From NCBI GenBank assembly GCA_963575745.1, contig CAUYUJ010010380.1, positions 239,501-303,500 on the forward strand: a stretch of 64,000 nucleotides of DNA. The letters are read 5' to 3'. Under the pieces are notes generated by a model that saw nothing but the letters and a program-made list of their open reading frames with translations, searched no databases and was not told the origin of the DNA. The translations under genes were made by a program, and so were the position numbers. Below, piece after piece: positions 44,067 through 53,729 of the stretch. The stretch's first letter is position 1, and every line of letters begins with the position of its first letter. Origin of the DNA: Prorocentrum cordatum. Its lineage: Eukaryota; Sar; Dinophyceae; Prorocentrales; Prorocentraceae.

Positions 44067-46656
44067 CGGAGGAAGGATGACCGAACGAACGAACCCTCCA
44101 GGTGCTAGACTGAGTTAACTTCATTAGCAGGGCGCTAGAGTTTGCCCTTGCAGTCCAAGGCCTTGGGACAGGCCCGCCCAAAGAGCCTTAGGGTTTCAGC
44201 TGACCCCCATGCCTACTGTCCACATAGGCCAGAGAGTGATGCGAACGAACGAGCATTGGCGAACTCCCATTCGAGAGCTCGAAGCTGTGCAAGCACCTCC
44301 GTGGACCGCGCCTGCCCGCGGCGTTTGGGGCGGAGACACGACAGCGGGGACGGGGGGAGCTGGGCACGGAGGTCGCACGCAGAGAGGGGGGAGGGGGGGC
44401 TGGAGCCGGGGTCGGGAGGGGGCTACCCGCAGAGGCATCAGCGGAAAACGGGAAGAGGTTTGGGGGGGCGGGCGGAGCGGATACGGGGGGCCAGCACGGG
44501 ATCTACACAGTTGAACCATTTGGGGTGGAGGTGGGGGGGAAGGAGCGCCCGCCGCTCCCTCCCGAGACTCGCAGGGAGACTCGCCCTGCGGCGCTGACGT
44601 GGCCGCTCCCAGAAGGTGTTGGACGCTGCCAGGGCGCCTGGCTTGTACCGTCGGGCTGTCATCACGAGTATCAGTCTGGGTCGATGTCGTCGCTCCTCCC
44701 TCAGTGCTGGGTTGGCGCAGGGCAGCCGGGGGGACCCGCTGTAATGCGCCAGGCACAGCGTGTCCGCCACGCGGGCCACCGCCAGCCGCGCAGTGAGAGG
44801 GCGGCAGCCGCTGGCCAGAGCCCAGCGGCGGCTGTCGCCACAGCGGCATCGGCAGCGGCCCCAGCGGTGCCCGCAGCACTGTTCGCCCCGAGGGCAGCGG
44901 CCAGCGGCGACCGCGCGGCGCTGCCGCCGCAACCGCTGGGCGACGGTCGTCTCCGTGGCCAGGTCGCCGGCGCCCTCGCCCAGCTAAGCCGATGCTGGGG
45001 CGGCGCCCGCGCCCAGCTCAGCCAGCTCGCCTCCTACTCCTCGCCCAACTCCTCCTCACACTCCTCTTCCTCGCACTCATACGCATGCTCACACGTGTTA
45101 CTTTCACTCATCCCTCTTCCATGCTCCCTCCGTCCTATAGCCTGCCCCTCCTGCGCATTTCCCTCATTTACCCTGATGAGTTGCCTGTCATTTTCCGTGT
45201 CCTCCCTCATCGATGGTCCTTGCCATCCGCCTTCTTCCCTCGTCCACCTCGCTCGCTCAGAAGCAGTTCCGGTATTGCCCGATAAAGTGCACCTGAAACG
45301 GGAGGCCCAGGCGCGAGGTGGGTTGTTCAGGAAGACAACTACCTTGTTGGGAGGATGGGGTTGGGAGACATGAGTATTTCTTTCCCCATAGGCGGCCGAA
45401 GATATCGTTCAATGCATCTGGATGCTATTGCGCATGGCCTTCATCCTCCCAACCCCTTCCTCCCAACACGATATTTGTTTTCCTCAGAGGTGAGGTGGGC
45501 GTCGGGCGAGGGCCCGGAAAATCTCAGTCGATAGAGGCACCCGACAGGAAAGGCCATCGGGCAGCGGTTCCTTGGGAGCTACAGCCTGGGCGCGGGCCCT
45601 CTGGCGGGCCTGGCTCCCGAGAGCCCCGAGCTTCGCTCCCTGGCCCCGAGCTTCGCCAAAAGCCGCAGGAGACTGCTGCAAAGCAGCCCCTGGTCGGAAA
45701 CTGGAACACGTACATCACCAGTAGCGGGCTGTTTTTCAATCCCAGGACTTTTTGAGTGTCGGGGACGGCGGCGGGATGGTGTGGTGTATACTTATTTTAT
45801 CCGTTCCCTGGAGAAACAACGAAACATGTACACACCAGGGTCCCGTATACACCAGGATCCGCTTTCTTGCGCACATGTCAGTGCAGGGCCGCAAAAAAGC
45901 GTCGGTGTATAGAGTTCGGACCCCTATGTGGGACTTATCCCACCAGTTCGACAATGAAAAAAACACATCTGATTGGTGGCAAGCCCCTTGCTCCTCACCT
46001 CACGGCCTGAATCCTGGAGAAACGATGACCACGTGTCTACCACCCTGGCGTCCAAGCTCCATTCGTTACGGACACAGTAAAGCACACATGGAAGCGGTTG
46101 CCAACGGTGGTCAACACGATTGAGGTGAGAGATCAGTGGTCAACCTCCGTTGGCGATCATTAAACAATTTGTATGCGTTCGTGGCGTGGTTCTTGTGCTC
46201 CCATGAGACACTGCTTCAACAGCGTGCAAGAAATCATCGAACCAATGTGAGCATCATGATCCAGCACTTCCGCACGACGGATCTTATATTGTTTCCATGT
46301 CCGCTGATGGATTTATACTAGTCGAGAGGCTCTTCGTCGTTGGCACTGGCTCGGGCCTTTGAACTGACTCAACACATCCAGGTCTTGGAAGACCAGGGAT
46401 CGGAACAAAACCCACCATAATCATCGGTTTAAATCCCACATAGTCAGATGCTTCCTCATCCACCTCCTCAATCCCCCGCTTCTCCTCTTCCTCACTCCTC
46501 CTCATTTACTCATCCTTATCACTTCTGCTCGTCCTCCTCCTCCTCCTGTTCCTCCTCCTCCTGCTTCCTTCTCCTTCTCCTCCTCCTTCTCCATTATCAT
46601 AATCGTTGCATCCTTTTGTCCTACGCTGGCAGCGGGGCGGGGCTTCCTCCCCGGAG
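43973..46656 (+). other. Calreticulin intron 4 (GC-AG)
   Basis: Begins GCATCCGGGAGG and ends CTTCCTCCCCGGAG; read inward from each end, CCGGGAGG and CCGGGGAGG form a short imperfect inverted repeat, as in introner-type introns. It holds a GA repeat (44030-44065), GC-rich sequence and a TCC-rich tract (46505-46595). Longer frames inside show no domain. Confidence 0.65.
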
Positions 46657-46725
46657 GCGCTGAGTGAGGTCGAGAAGAGCAGAAAGGAGCAGGCCGCCAA
46701 AGCCGACGAGGATTCTTTTGCCAAG
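46657..46725 (+). CDS. Calreticulin, C-domain exon (probable)
   Basis: Twenty-three codons, ALSEVEKSRKEQAAKADEDS then FAK, in phase with ...FAEKWK. A charged Lys/Glu helix in this place matches the start of the calreticulin C-domain. Acceptor GGAG|GCG and donor AAG|GCGGCC agree with the other exon junctions. Supported by phase, composition and splice sites rather than by a diagnostic motif. Confidence 0.65.
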
Positions 46726-46827
46726 GCGGCCGGGAAAGGGAACATCCGTCTAGTTATCATTCCCCCTCATCCGCCATCCTCATCTTCGTCGTACTCCTCA
46801 CTCCCCCTCCTTCTTCCTATTGTGAAG

Positions 46828-46908
46828 GCCTTACGGCCGGTGCCGCCGACACAGAAGGACGACGACGACCACGACGACGACCACGACGACAACGACAACG
46901 ACGAGCTG
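46828..46908 (+). CDS. Calreticulin, acidic tail (tentative last exon)
   Basis: After a 102-base GC-AG intron (46726-46827; acceptor GAAG|GCC), the frame gives ALRPVPPTQK then DDDDHDDDHDDNDNDEL. An acidic tail ending in an HDEL/KDEL-like tetrapeptide is what calreticulin should have, and here NDEL appears. The next codon is ATG, with TGA one base out of phase (46910-46912), so the frame runs on into a GAG array and stops at about 47078. Either the genome has a one-base insertion here, the assembly has an indel, or the match comes from the GAC repeat. Confidence 0.4.
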
Positions 46909-46944
46909 ATGACCCTGCCACAGGCTTGGGATATGGGGCGGCGG

Positions 46945-47085
46945 TGGAGGGACGAGGAGGAGGAGGAGGAGGAGGAGGAGGAGGAGGAGGAGGAGGACGA
47001 GGGGGAGGAGGAGGAGGAGGAGGAGGAGGAGGAGGAGGAGGAGGAGGAGAAGAAGGAGGAGGAGGAGGATAGGATAGGATAGGAT
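46945..47085 (+). repeat. GAG/GGA triplet array
   Basis: Nearly pure GGA/GAG for about 130 bases, ending in GGATA repeats. In the calreticulin frame it would code poly-Glu up to a stop at about 47078. Confidence 0.8.
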
Positions 47086-47449
47086 AGGACCGATCGCGAA
47101 GCGAAGTGAACGGCACCCGACCACCACCTGAGCCATTGCTCGGGTTGAATCGGGCTACTCCCCTCAGCTCGAAATTGAAGCAGACGAACCAGAGGGCGTA
47201 GAACAGGAACCAGCACCAACTACGTAAGACGAAGAAGTCCGAGGAGCACGGATGAGACCTCGGATGAATCCCTCCCCATTGAGAGCAGCCAACTGCGCAG
47301 AAAATCAATTCACGACGCGTGACAACACAAATGAGTTCATTCCTTCTCCCATCCACCAAGAAGGCGCCAATTGAAAAAGACCTGAGACAGAACCGTTGAA
47401 ATGACTCCGCACTGATATGACCAATGGTTAGGCTGAAGTGAGTTTGACT
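47086..47449. other. No recognisable gene
   Basis: Intergenic sequence between calreticulin and the minus-strand PPR remnant; nothing seen. Confidence 0.5.
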
Positions 47450-48290
47450 CTATGAGGCCCTAGCCGTGCCGCCGAAGCAACACTGTCGATCACTGGGCTA
47501 ACTCCCCAGAAGGCAGGAGCTCGCCTCGCCCACAGACCGCCTCGCCCCAGTCGATCAGCAGAAGAGCCACCAACATCTGGAGCCCCAGACCTGCTTGCCC
47601 ACCGAGACACTCTGCACGATGAGCGGGGAAAGCTGTGAACCAATTGGCCAAGCACACTTGACCGCAGTGTTGTAGCATAGCACGTATAATCCAATCCATT
47701 GAAACAACCATCCATTGATGCACGGCTCAGAGTACGGACGGCCGGCACGTCCCCATCCAAGCAGACAGTGAAAGGCTGAATACCAACGCCACCACCAAAG
47801 GCACGGCTCAGAATACGGACGGCCGGCACGTCCCCATCCCACGAACCAGGGAATCGCCATGCAGTGACAGCCAAAAGATTGAAATACGAATTGAAATGCT
47901 GCAGCCACTGTCCTTTGCTACCGCTGGCCCATGACAACACTGAAATTGATAATGCGCCGACGGGCCGCGACTTGCTCCCACCTGCCTGCCTGCTGCCACC
48001 AGACGTTATTCTCGCACGCGCTGATCCGAGCAGTGTAGCTGATGCGGTCGGCCTCGCGCCTACCCATCTGGCTCTGCAGCGAAAATCCGCTGCCTCTGAT
48101 TGCCCTTCTCGCACGTGCTTGAGAGAGCGTTGTAGCGGATGACGGTCGGCACAACCTTCGGCTCCCACATTCTGTACATCATCGCCAGGGCACCCCAACT
48201 CTGCACACCGTATGCGCCGAGTCCAGTACTGTAGATGAGGATGACAGGAGCCGATGCGCTCAGGATGCGTACCAACAACAGGAGGCAAGA
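47450..48290 (-). pseudogene. Pentatricopeptide repeat (PPR) protein remnant
   Basis: On the minus strand, ALAMMYRMWEPKVVPTVIRY then NALSSTCEKGNQRQ (about 48195-48100), and, after a frameshift, GRREADRISYTARISACENN (about 48065-48005). These match the dinoflagellate PPR pattern 'M.EAKLEPDVISYNA.ISACEKG.QW'. PPR proteins bind organellar RNA. Further 5'-to-3' the repeats are unrecognisable, but a 38-base segment (TACGGACGGCCGGCACGTCC on +) recurs 81 bases apart (about 47735 and 47816), close to the 35-codon-scale periodicity of such arrays. At least two frame changes mean it cannot encode a working protein, unless some gaps are introns. Confidence 0.55.
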
Positions 48291-48496
48291 GCAACACTAG
48301 CAAAGTACAAGCCATAATCGATAAATCCTTTTGCTGAAACTGTTTACCTCGATTTAGCCAACGCGATCGACTGCGCACGCGGCCCAGGAGACGCGTTGCC
48401 ACTCAAGCGCCACGTTGAGGCATCGAGGTGCGACTCATGTCCAAGCGATAAGCCAAAAGGGGGCCTACGGAATGGACGGAGCCACATGTGCTTGAG
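48291..48496. other. No recognisable gene
   Basis: Short non-coding stretch before the GGA array. Confidence 0.5.
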
Positions 48497-48770
48497 AGAA
48501 GGAGGAGGAGGAGGAGGAGGAGGAGGAGGAGGAGGAGGAGGAGGAGGAGGAGGAGGAGGAGGGAGGAGGAGGAGGAGGAGGAGGAGGAGGAGAGGAGGAG
48601 GCGGAGGGAGGAGGAGGAGGAGGAGGAGGAGGAGGAGGAGGAGGAGGAGGAGGAGGAGGAGGAGGAGGAGGAGGAGGAGGGGGAGGGAGGAGGGGGAGGG
48701 GGAAGGGCAGGAGGAGGAAGTGGAGGAGGAGCAGGAGGAGGAGGAGGACGAGGAGGAAGAGAGCCGTCTG
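48497..48770 (+). repeat. GGA/GAG triplet array
   Basis: About 270 bases of almost pure GGA. The poly-Gly, poly-Arg and poly-Glu frames across it are artefacts. Confidence 0.85.
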
Positions 48771-48779
48771 TCTTTTCAG

Positions 48780-49040
48780 GGGTGGGCCAGACCCAGGATT
48801 GGGTCAGGGGCCAGAGCTGGGGCCCAGGCATGGGCCAGGGCCGAAGCCGGGGCCGGGGCAGGGGCCCAGCGGGCCCAGCTAGGAGACGGAGCTGGGGCCG
48901 GAGCCCGGGCCGGGGGCCGGTGCCCGCGCCGGGGCTGGGGCCGGGGCTGGGGCCACCCGGGCCTGGGCTGGGGCTGACCCCCCCCCCGGGACCTCCCCCA
49001 GGAACCCGACCCGGGACCCTTCCGGGACCCCACCCCACCC
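48780..49040 (+). repeat. GGGGCC/GGGGCT-rich minisatellite
   Basis: Irregular units GGGGCC(G)GGGCTGGGGCC and GGCCCAG over about 260 bases, then CCCGGGACC units to 49040. Not coding. Confidence 0.65.
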
Positions 49041-49256
49041 TAGCGGGAAGGGATCAAAGGGAAGGGGCTCCCCTTCCATCTATTTTGGACGATGCCGTAG
49101 GGTTTGGAATGTTGGTCCCGAGCTGCTCGTCGAAGGGTGGCAAGGATTCAAACCCACGAGGAAGGCGAATCGCCACGCGAGAGGGGGCCACGGGCAGGGA
49201 GACAAGGGTGCTCGAAAGGGCTGGGCACTTAGACTTTAAGGGTAGCTCTTTGGGAG

Positions 49257-50894
49257 GTGTTATATAGGATCGGGAGTATAGCTCGCGCGCCGTTGCCTTC
49301 GGCTCAAGGCACGCGCGCCCTATTTGCCCGGACACTGCTGGTGTTCGCTACGTGCTGGAAAGGTCATTACATCGATCTTATCCTATCTTATCCGTCCACT
49401 CCCCATACTGAACTACCCCAGCATGGCATTGGACGCTATCTGCCATCCGCTTCCCATGGAATCGGATGCTATTTGACTTACCATTGTCACTTCAGACTTG
49501 GTAGCGGAGCTGGCCGCACTCTCGTGTGGTCAGCTCTTGCTCTTCTTATCCTCACGCTATCCGGCACTATCTTCGTGACCAACTACCACCCTGCGCCACC
49601 ACTCCAACTACACTTACGAGGATCGAATCAAGAGCAAGAAGCAACACGAGAGGTACGACGTCTAGACAACAACATTGGTACCATATACGCTTCATCACTA
49701 CGCTACTACCAACCGCTCGGCAACGAGCCAAAATCGCAGTACTTGAAGCAGAGGCGGGGAGACCCGCAAGATAAAGCGCCTCGAAGATTCAACAAGGCGC
49801 TACCCCAGCGCGGCAACGCGCCTGATAACCACCCATATCTTCACAGCCTTGGGTTGGTCATCTTCGCCATCATATGGTTTGCGCTGGGGGCAACAATCGG
49901 ACACATGCGCCGAGGAGACAACAGCACCGATGGGCAAACTCATGGCCCATACTGGGACCCTCAAGGCAACGTACCTTTCCGCGAGTACGTTTATGAGGCC
50001 AACGCGTGGCTCAACGTCACAAGTGGACGCATGACGCCACAGGCCCAAGCAGCCGCCATACAACGCGGCCTGGGCGGCCTAGCGAGGACACTCGCCATGA
50101 GGGTACCACCTGACATTATAAACTACGGTGCGGACATCGGCGGCGTCCACACCGACCCAGTAACCTACATCATGTTCCTCTTAAGCATGAAGTTCGAACG
50201 CCTGGAAGATGAGCGCCAGCTCACTTCAGGCACACAGCTCATCGACTTTCATGTGCCTCACGGAGAACGAACCGATGTAACTCTCACTCGGTTCGAGATG
50301 GCCCGCCTTGAGGCGCAGCCGGTGGGGTTTGATCTTCCCAACTTCCAACTGCTCACTACTATCCTATTCCGCGCCCTAGGCGTCGGCAACCAGAGAGCCA
50401 CGCAACTCTTGCAGCCACTTAACCACCAAATGCCCCGAACACAACAACAATATGATGAGTTGTGCGAGAGGGTGCGTTCGATTGGCATTTGTCCGAACGG
50501 TCTCCTGGCAACAATAGGATCAGTATTTGGAACGGGAAGGGGAACTGGTAGTGGAAACTTCTATACTACCTTAACCACTGAAGCTCAGCCTGGCAACGGG
50601 CCCTCAAACATATGGGCCGACGATCCTGGAGAGTCTACTGCCCTACTAACAGGGGGTCGATCACAACCAAGCTGGGCAACCAGCCCCCCTCCTAGAGAAC
50701 CTCAACCACACCGTTCCCTATGGGGTGAAGCGAATCCCCTAAACGACGGTGTATCCACCTACCTAGGCAATGGCGATTTCAACTCCGGCACCGACACCGA
50801 CACCATATCATCAGATGGTATCGAACCCCTAGATTGGTCAGATATCATGCAAATGGAAGGTGACAATCAGCGTGCCGAACACCTGTTCTGGTAA
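49257..50894 (+). CDS. Gag-like protein with two hydrophobic segments
   Basis: A 545-codon open frame without an early ATG (first in-frame Met codon at about 49903), so the true start is unknown. Residues about 80-105 (LVWSALALLILTLSGTIFVT) and 195-215 (SLGLVIFAIIWFALGATIG) are strongly hydrophobic and look membrane-spanning. From WDPQGNVPFREYVYEANAWL the sequence is a helical Gag domain (QAAAIQRGLGGLARTLAMR, DPVTYIMFLLSMKFERLEDE). Gag builds the particle that packages the RNA. The frame ends in a TAA (50892), after which the same frame continues for 155 codons to the zinc knuckle. Membrane segments are not usual in Ty1/copia Gag. Confidence 0.65.
   Translation: MLYRIGSIARAPLPSAQGTRALFARTLLVFATCWKGHYIDLILSYPSTPHTELPQHGIGRYLPSASHGIGCYLTYHCHFRLGSGAGRTLVWSALALLILTLSGTIFVTNYHPAPPLQLHLRGSNQEQEATREVRRLDNNIGTIYASSLRYYQPLGNEPKSQYLKQRRGDPQDKAPRRFNKALPQRGNAPDNHPYLHSLGLVIFAIIWFALGATIGHMRRGDNSTDGQTHGPYWDPQGNVPFREYVYEANAWLNVTSGRMTPQAQAAAIQRGLGGLARTLAMRVPPDIINYGADIGGVHTDPVTYIMFLLSMKFERLEDERQLTSGTQLIDFHVPHGERTDVTLTRFEMARLEAQPVGFDLPNFQLLTTILFRALGVGNQRATQLLQPLNHQMPRTQQQYDELCERVRSIGICPNGLLATIGSVFGTGRGTGSGNFYTTLTTEAQPGNGPSNIWADDPGESTALLTGGRSQPSWATSPPPREPQPHRSLWGEANPLNDGVSTYLGNGDFNSGTDTDTISSDGIEPLDWSDIMQMEGDNQRAEHLFW
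49715..49821 (+). repeat. Three GNRA mini-hairpins in Gag
   Basis: 49715-49728 GCTCG/GCAA/CGAGC; 49754-49767 GCGGG/GAGA/CCCGC; 49808-49821 GCGCG/GCAA/CGCGC. All have five Watson-Crick pairs. Three different stems and two loop types within about 100 bases. In frame they read LGNEP, RGDPQ and RGNAP. Confidence 0.85.
50588..50601 (+). repeat. GNRA mini-hairpin with one G-U pair
   Basis: GCCTG/GCAA/CGGGC, all five positions pair with one G-U. Reads PGNGP. Confidence 0.7.
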
Positions 50895-51362
50895 TTACAA
50901 CGGGCAAAGCGGAGGTGGAGGAGGTTCACACGAAAACCAGTGCGTCGTGTTATGAGGAGGATACGGAGGAGCTTCAAAGGAGAAGGTAAAGGCAAACGGG
51001 GTCGCCGTAGGTTGAATGGACGAGGCATCCCGGCTTTCCTCCAGATGCTCTCAGATGATCAGTATGATGAGATATTTTTCGGGGGGAAAGGTCGTGGTAA
51101 AGGCCGTAGAGATACCTCAGGTAAAGGTAAAGGTAGGCGGGGAAACCCGCGAGGTAGAGACGGCCAGATCCTAGAGTGCCATGAGTGTGATAGTACCGAT
51201 CAGATTGTAAAAGACTGTCCAGCGAAGGGAAATGGAAAGGGCAGATCGACCGAAGTCCATTTCGGCTCAAGTGAACCAGTCATTGAATATCTGGGCCTCC
51301 AAGATTCTGAGGCCATGGAACAGATATTTTTCATTTGGGCCAGCAGCATGGCATTTGGATGA
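50895..51362 (+). CDS. Nucleocapsid part of Gag with altered zinc knuckle
   Basis: Same frame as Gag after the TAA at 50892. A strongly basic Lys/Arg/Gly stretch (GKGKRGRRR, GKGRGKGRR) precedes CHECDSTDQIVKDC (51177-51218). This has the C-x2-C-x4-H-x4-C spacing of a retroviral zinc knuckle, but the His position is Gln (codon CAG at 51201). The region would bind the genomic RNA. A hairpin (51137) lies within it. The frame is lost at 51360, where the next block is in another frame. Confidence 0.6.
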   Translation, partial: LQRAKRRWRRFTRKPVRRVMRRIRRSFKGEGKGKRGRRRLNGRGIPAFLQMLSDDQYDEIFFGGKGRGKGRRDTSGKGKGRRGNPRGRDGQILECHECDSTDQIVKDCPAKGNGKGRSTEVHFGSSEPVIEYLGLQDSEAMEQIFFIWASSMAFG

Positions 51363-51622
51363 GCTCGAGGCGTACGGCCACGGACTGTGCGCGTGCTACC
51401 TCGAGTACCTCCGCAGATTTGTTCTCGGAAATATCGAGCTTGCGCCTGTGGAGCATGGAACGCTGGGAAACCAGCCCTTATCTTTCTTCGACTGGATGTT
51501 CGGTAACCCAGGCAAAATCATGGCCTACGAGAGCAGTGACGAGGACGTCACTGTTGAGGCCTCGCCTTCGGAGGTTGACCACAACCTTCGACATCAACCC
51601 GACCTTATGCCTGGAAACAGGC
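51137..51622 (+). repeat. Three GNRA mini-hairpins
   Basis: 51137-51150 GCGGG/GAAA/CCCGC; 51462-51475 GCTGG/GAAA/CCAGC; 51609-51622 GCCTG/GAAA/CAGGC. All perfect, three different inner stems, same loop. A related CTCG-GAAATAT-CGAG with a three-base loop insertion lies at 51424-51438. Confidence 0.85.
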
Positions 51623-52722
51623 CCACTCCAGTATATCCTCCAAACTATGCTGATCTGATGGAATTAGAATCCCAAGCGTTCACCGCGGGCGTGCCAGGGA
51701 ACCCATACGCACCACCTGGCACACTCGCACCAGGCGAGTACGGACCGCACACGATACTGCAGACTCTCATGCAGATGCACGCTGCACTGGTCGTAGCCTA
51801 TCCCGAGACCCAAGAGAGTGTCGAGAGTTGCCACATGATGCTACAAGACACCTGTGCTTGTGACGACTCGGAGCTAGTGTTAGCGGCTCTTACTCTTATC
51901 GACAGCGTGCACCCTGAGGACGCGCAGCGACATGCGTGGTATTCCAGGGGGGGAGACGGCGCCAAGCCCTTGAAAGGGCCATCTCCATGCGCGGCCAGGC
52001 TCTCCCTCCGCCGGGATGGTCTCCAGGCGGCGGGGCTACAGCCTAACCATACGGCCATGCGAAATAATATCGGGCAGCCTACGCTCGGTAACGAACCTGA
52101 GCCGACTACCGTACCGCCGACTCCGGGACAGCCAAGCGATGCTCAGACGCTGGTACAGCAGGGAAACCTGCCCGTCCCGGCTGGACCGATGACTGTCGTC
52201 ATCGGCAACCCTATGTCAGAAGATGAAGAGTGCGATGGATGTGGGATGTGCGAGGACGAGACCACCATCCCCATGATGGATGCCAATGGCGAAGACGAGG
52301 AGGTGGATTTCAGCCCCGACCGTCCAGACACACCACCACCTGCACAAGAACCAATTGTGCCAGACTCCAGTCAGCAGGGAGACCTGCCTGCCCAAGATGC
52401 GCCGCCTGCGGCCCCGCAGGAACCCCCGCCGGCTCCTGCTCAGGCTGCGTCGGCGGCTTCGTCTGATGGGCACGCCAGGAGGTCTCGCTCGCATCCACGC
52501 CTTAGGGAAGAACCTCGCCCGCAAGCACGGCTCCCCCGCGAATGGAGGCAAGCAGGCCCAACAGAGCATTTCGCTCGGCGGGGGGGTCAATTGCTCGCCC
52601 TAGGCGTCAACCGGGTGAGCACTCTGCCTTTGGCACAGGCAACCCAGCTTACAGGGATGCCCGAGGCAGGTCCATACGGGGTGGCTACCAGCTCGCGACG
52701 AACATTCGTCGTCAGTAGATAG
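51330..52722 (+). CDS. Retroelement polyprotein, unassigned block 1
   Basis: Continues after a frameshift with AWHLDELEAYGHGLCACYLE, a helical segment around ILQTLMQMHAALVVAYPETQ, a Cys/acidic stretch (CDGCGMCEDE) and a long Pro/Ala-rich disordered tail. I do not recognise a domain. Five hairpins lie within it (two listed in the preceding group, three in the following one). Ends in TAG at 52720. Confidence 0.45.
52083..52387 (+). repeat. Three GNRA mini-hairpins
   Basis: 52083-52096 GCTCG/GTAA/CGAAC, one mismatch and the only GTAA loop; 52158-52171 GCAGG/GAAA/CCTGC, perfect; 52374-52387 GCAGG/GAGA/CCTGC, perfect and differing from the previous one only in the loop. Confidence 0.8.
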
Positions 52723-52724
52723 AG

Positions 52725-53702
52725 GTGGTACGGACGCAGCTGCGAAATGTCATTGCGGCACGCAAGCTATACAGGCCCAACGCAGTCTGTGGGCCGTGCT
52801 CAGAGCCATTCCAGGAGCACAGGCCTGGGTGTCCTGTAGGGCTCAACGAGGGCTTGAGCCCGAATAGAGGCCGCACTCCTGCCAAGGACGGTCACCCACC
52901 GTTGGTTCCGACGACTCAAGCAGAGATCGACGAGATCAACCGTCGTCTCGGAACCACGGCTCATATGAGACCTATGGCCGAGGAGGTCCAGCCTCCGAGG
53001 GGACTGGTGCCTATGACCCAGGAAGAGAAAGATGCGCTCAATCGCCTTCCTGGAATGCGGGGAAACCCGCCTGGCGTCTCCAGTCAGGCCCAACAGCCAG
53101 AGATGATGGACGACGATGAACAGAAGGATCAGCGAGCCGCAGCAGATGCGGAGCGCAGGCGAGTGGCAGACGAACGCACCCGCGAGGCAACTCGCCAAAT
53201 GCTGCTGGAGTCCCAAAAGATCTATATGAAGGGGGCAAGAAAGCCCCCATTCCAACCGAAGGCCAAGAGCGAAACACCTGCACCCAGGACGCCTTCGGGG
53301 GAGAGACAGAAAACGTCAGCCCGCTCAGAGGAGTTTGGGTCAGGTGTGCAGATGGAGATGCCTCGTTCTGAAACGCCGAGGTCACCGACTAGAGCAACTC
53401 CGGCACAGAGACCCGACCCCAGGCAACAACCTCAGGACCCCGTGGAGATTCGTAGACGACCGCCTAGCCGTAGCGGCTCTATCGCCGGCAAGGCCAGGGC
53501 TTTCGAGCGCACAGGGTTTACCCCTACGCCGGCCTCGCCTGCGGCGGCACGCTCCAAGAGGTCTGAGGAAGGCATTCTATCTAGGGGTGCCTGGGTGCTT
53601 AAGATCAAGGGCAGCGCCAGCCGAGAAACACTGCGGGGAAACCCGCCAGGCGCTGCAGCTGCAGCATCCCCCCCCCCCCAGGAGCCGCAGCCTCTTCGGT
53701 GA
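52725..53702 (+). CDS. Retroelement polyprotein, unassigned block 2 with a zinc-finger-like motif
   Basis: Frame changes directly after the stop at 52722. CGPCSEPFQEHRPGC (about 52788-52832) has C-x2-C-x6-H-x3-C spacing and could bind zinc. A charged coiled-coil-like segment follows (AAADAERRRVADERTREATR), then Pro/Arg-rich disorder. Ends at a TGA that overlaps the next reading frame at 53699-53702. Confidence 0.45.
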   Translation: MVRTQLRNVIAARKLYRPNAVCGPCSEPFQEHRPGCPVGLNEGLSPNRGRTPAKDGHPPLVPTTQAEIDEINRRLGTTAHMRPMAEEVQPPRGLVPMTQEEKDALNRLPGMRGNPPGVSSQAQQPEMMDDDEQKDQRAAADAERRRVADERTREATRQMLLESQKIYMKGARKPPFQPKAKSETPAPRTPSGERQKTSARSEEFGSGVQMEMPRSETPRSPTRATPAQRPDPRQQPQDPVEIRRRPPSRSGSIAGKARAFERTGFTPTPASPAAARSKRSEEGILSRGAWVLKIKGSASRETLRGNPPGAAAAASPPPQEPQPLR

Positions 53703-53729
53703 CAGAGGCCCCTTTGCGGGGAAACCCGC
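53057..53729 (+). repeat. Three identical GNRA mini-hairpins
   Basis: 53057-53070, 53633-53646 and 53716-53729 are all GCGGG/GAAA/CCCGC and code RGNPP. The last lies just after the change of frame at 53700, yet keeps the same codon phase in the new frame. Confidence 0.85.

Noticed and set aside
48497-48770. Poly-Glu frame as a second acidic tail of calreticulin
   Set aside because: Pure GGA array, beyond the PPR remnant on the other strand, with no splice evidence.
52850-52875. CTTGAGCC on the plus strand as an antisense leader relic
   Set aside because: Only eight bases match, and it lies within coding sequence of the retroelement.
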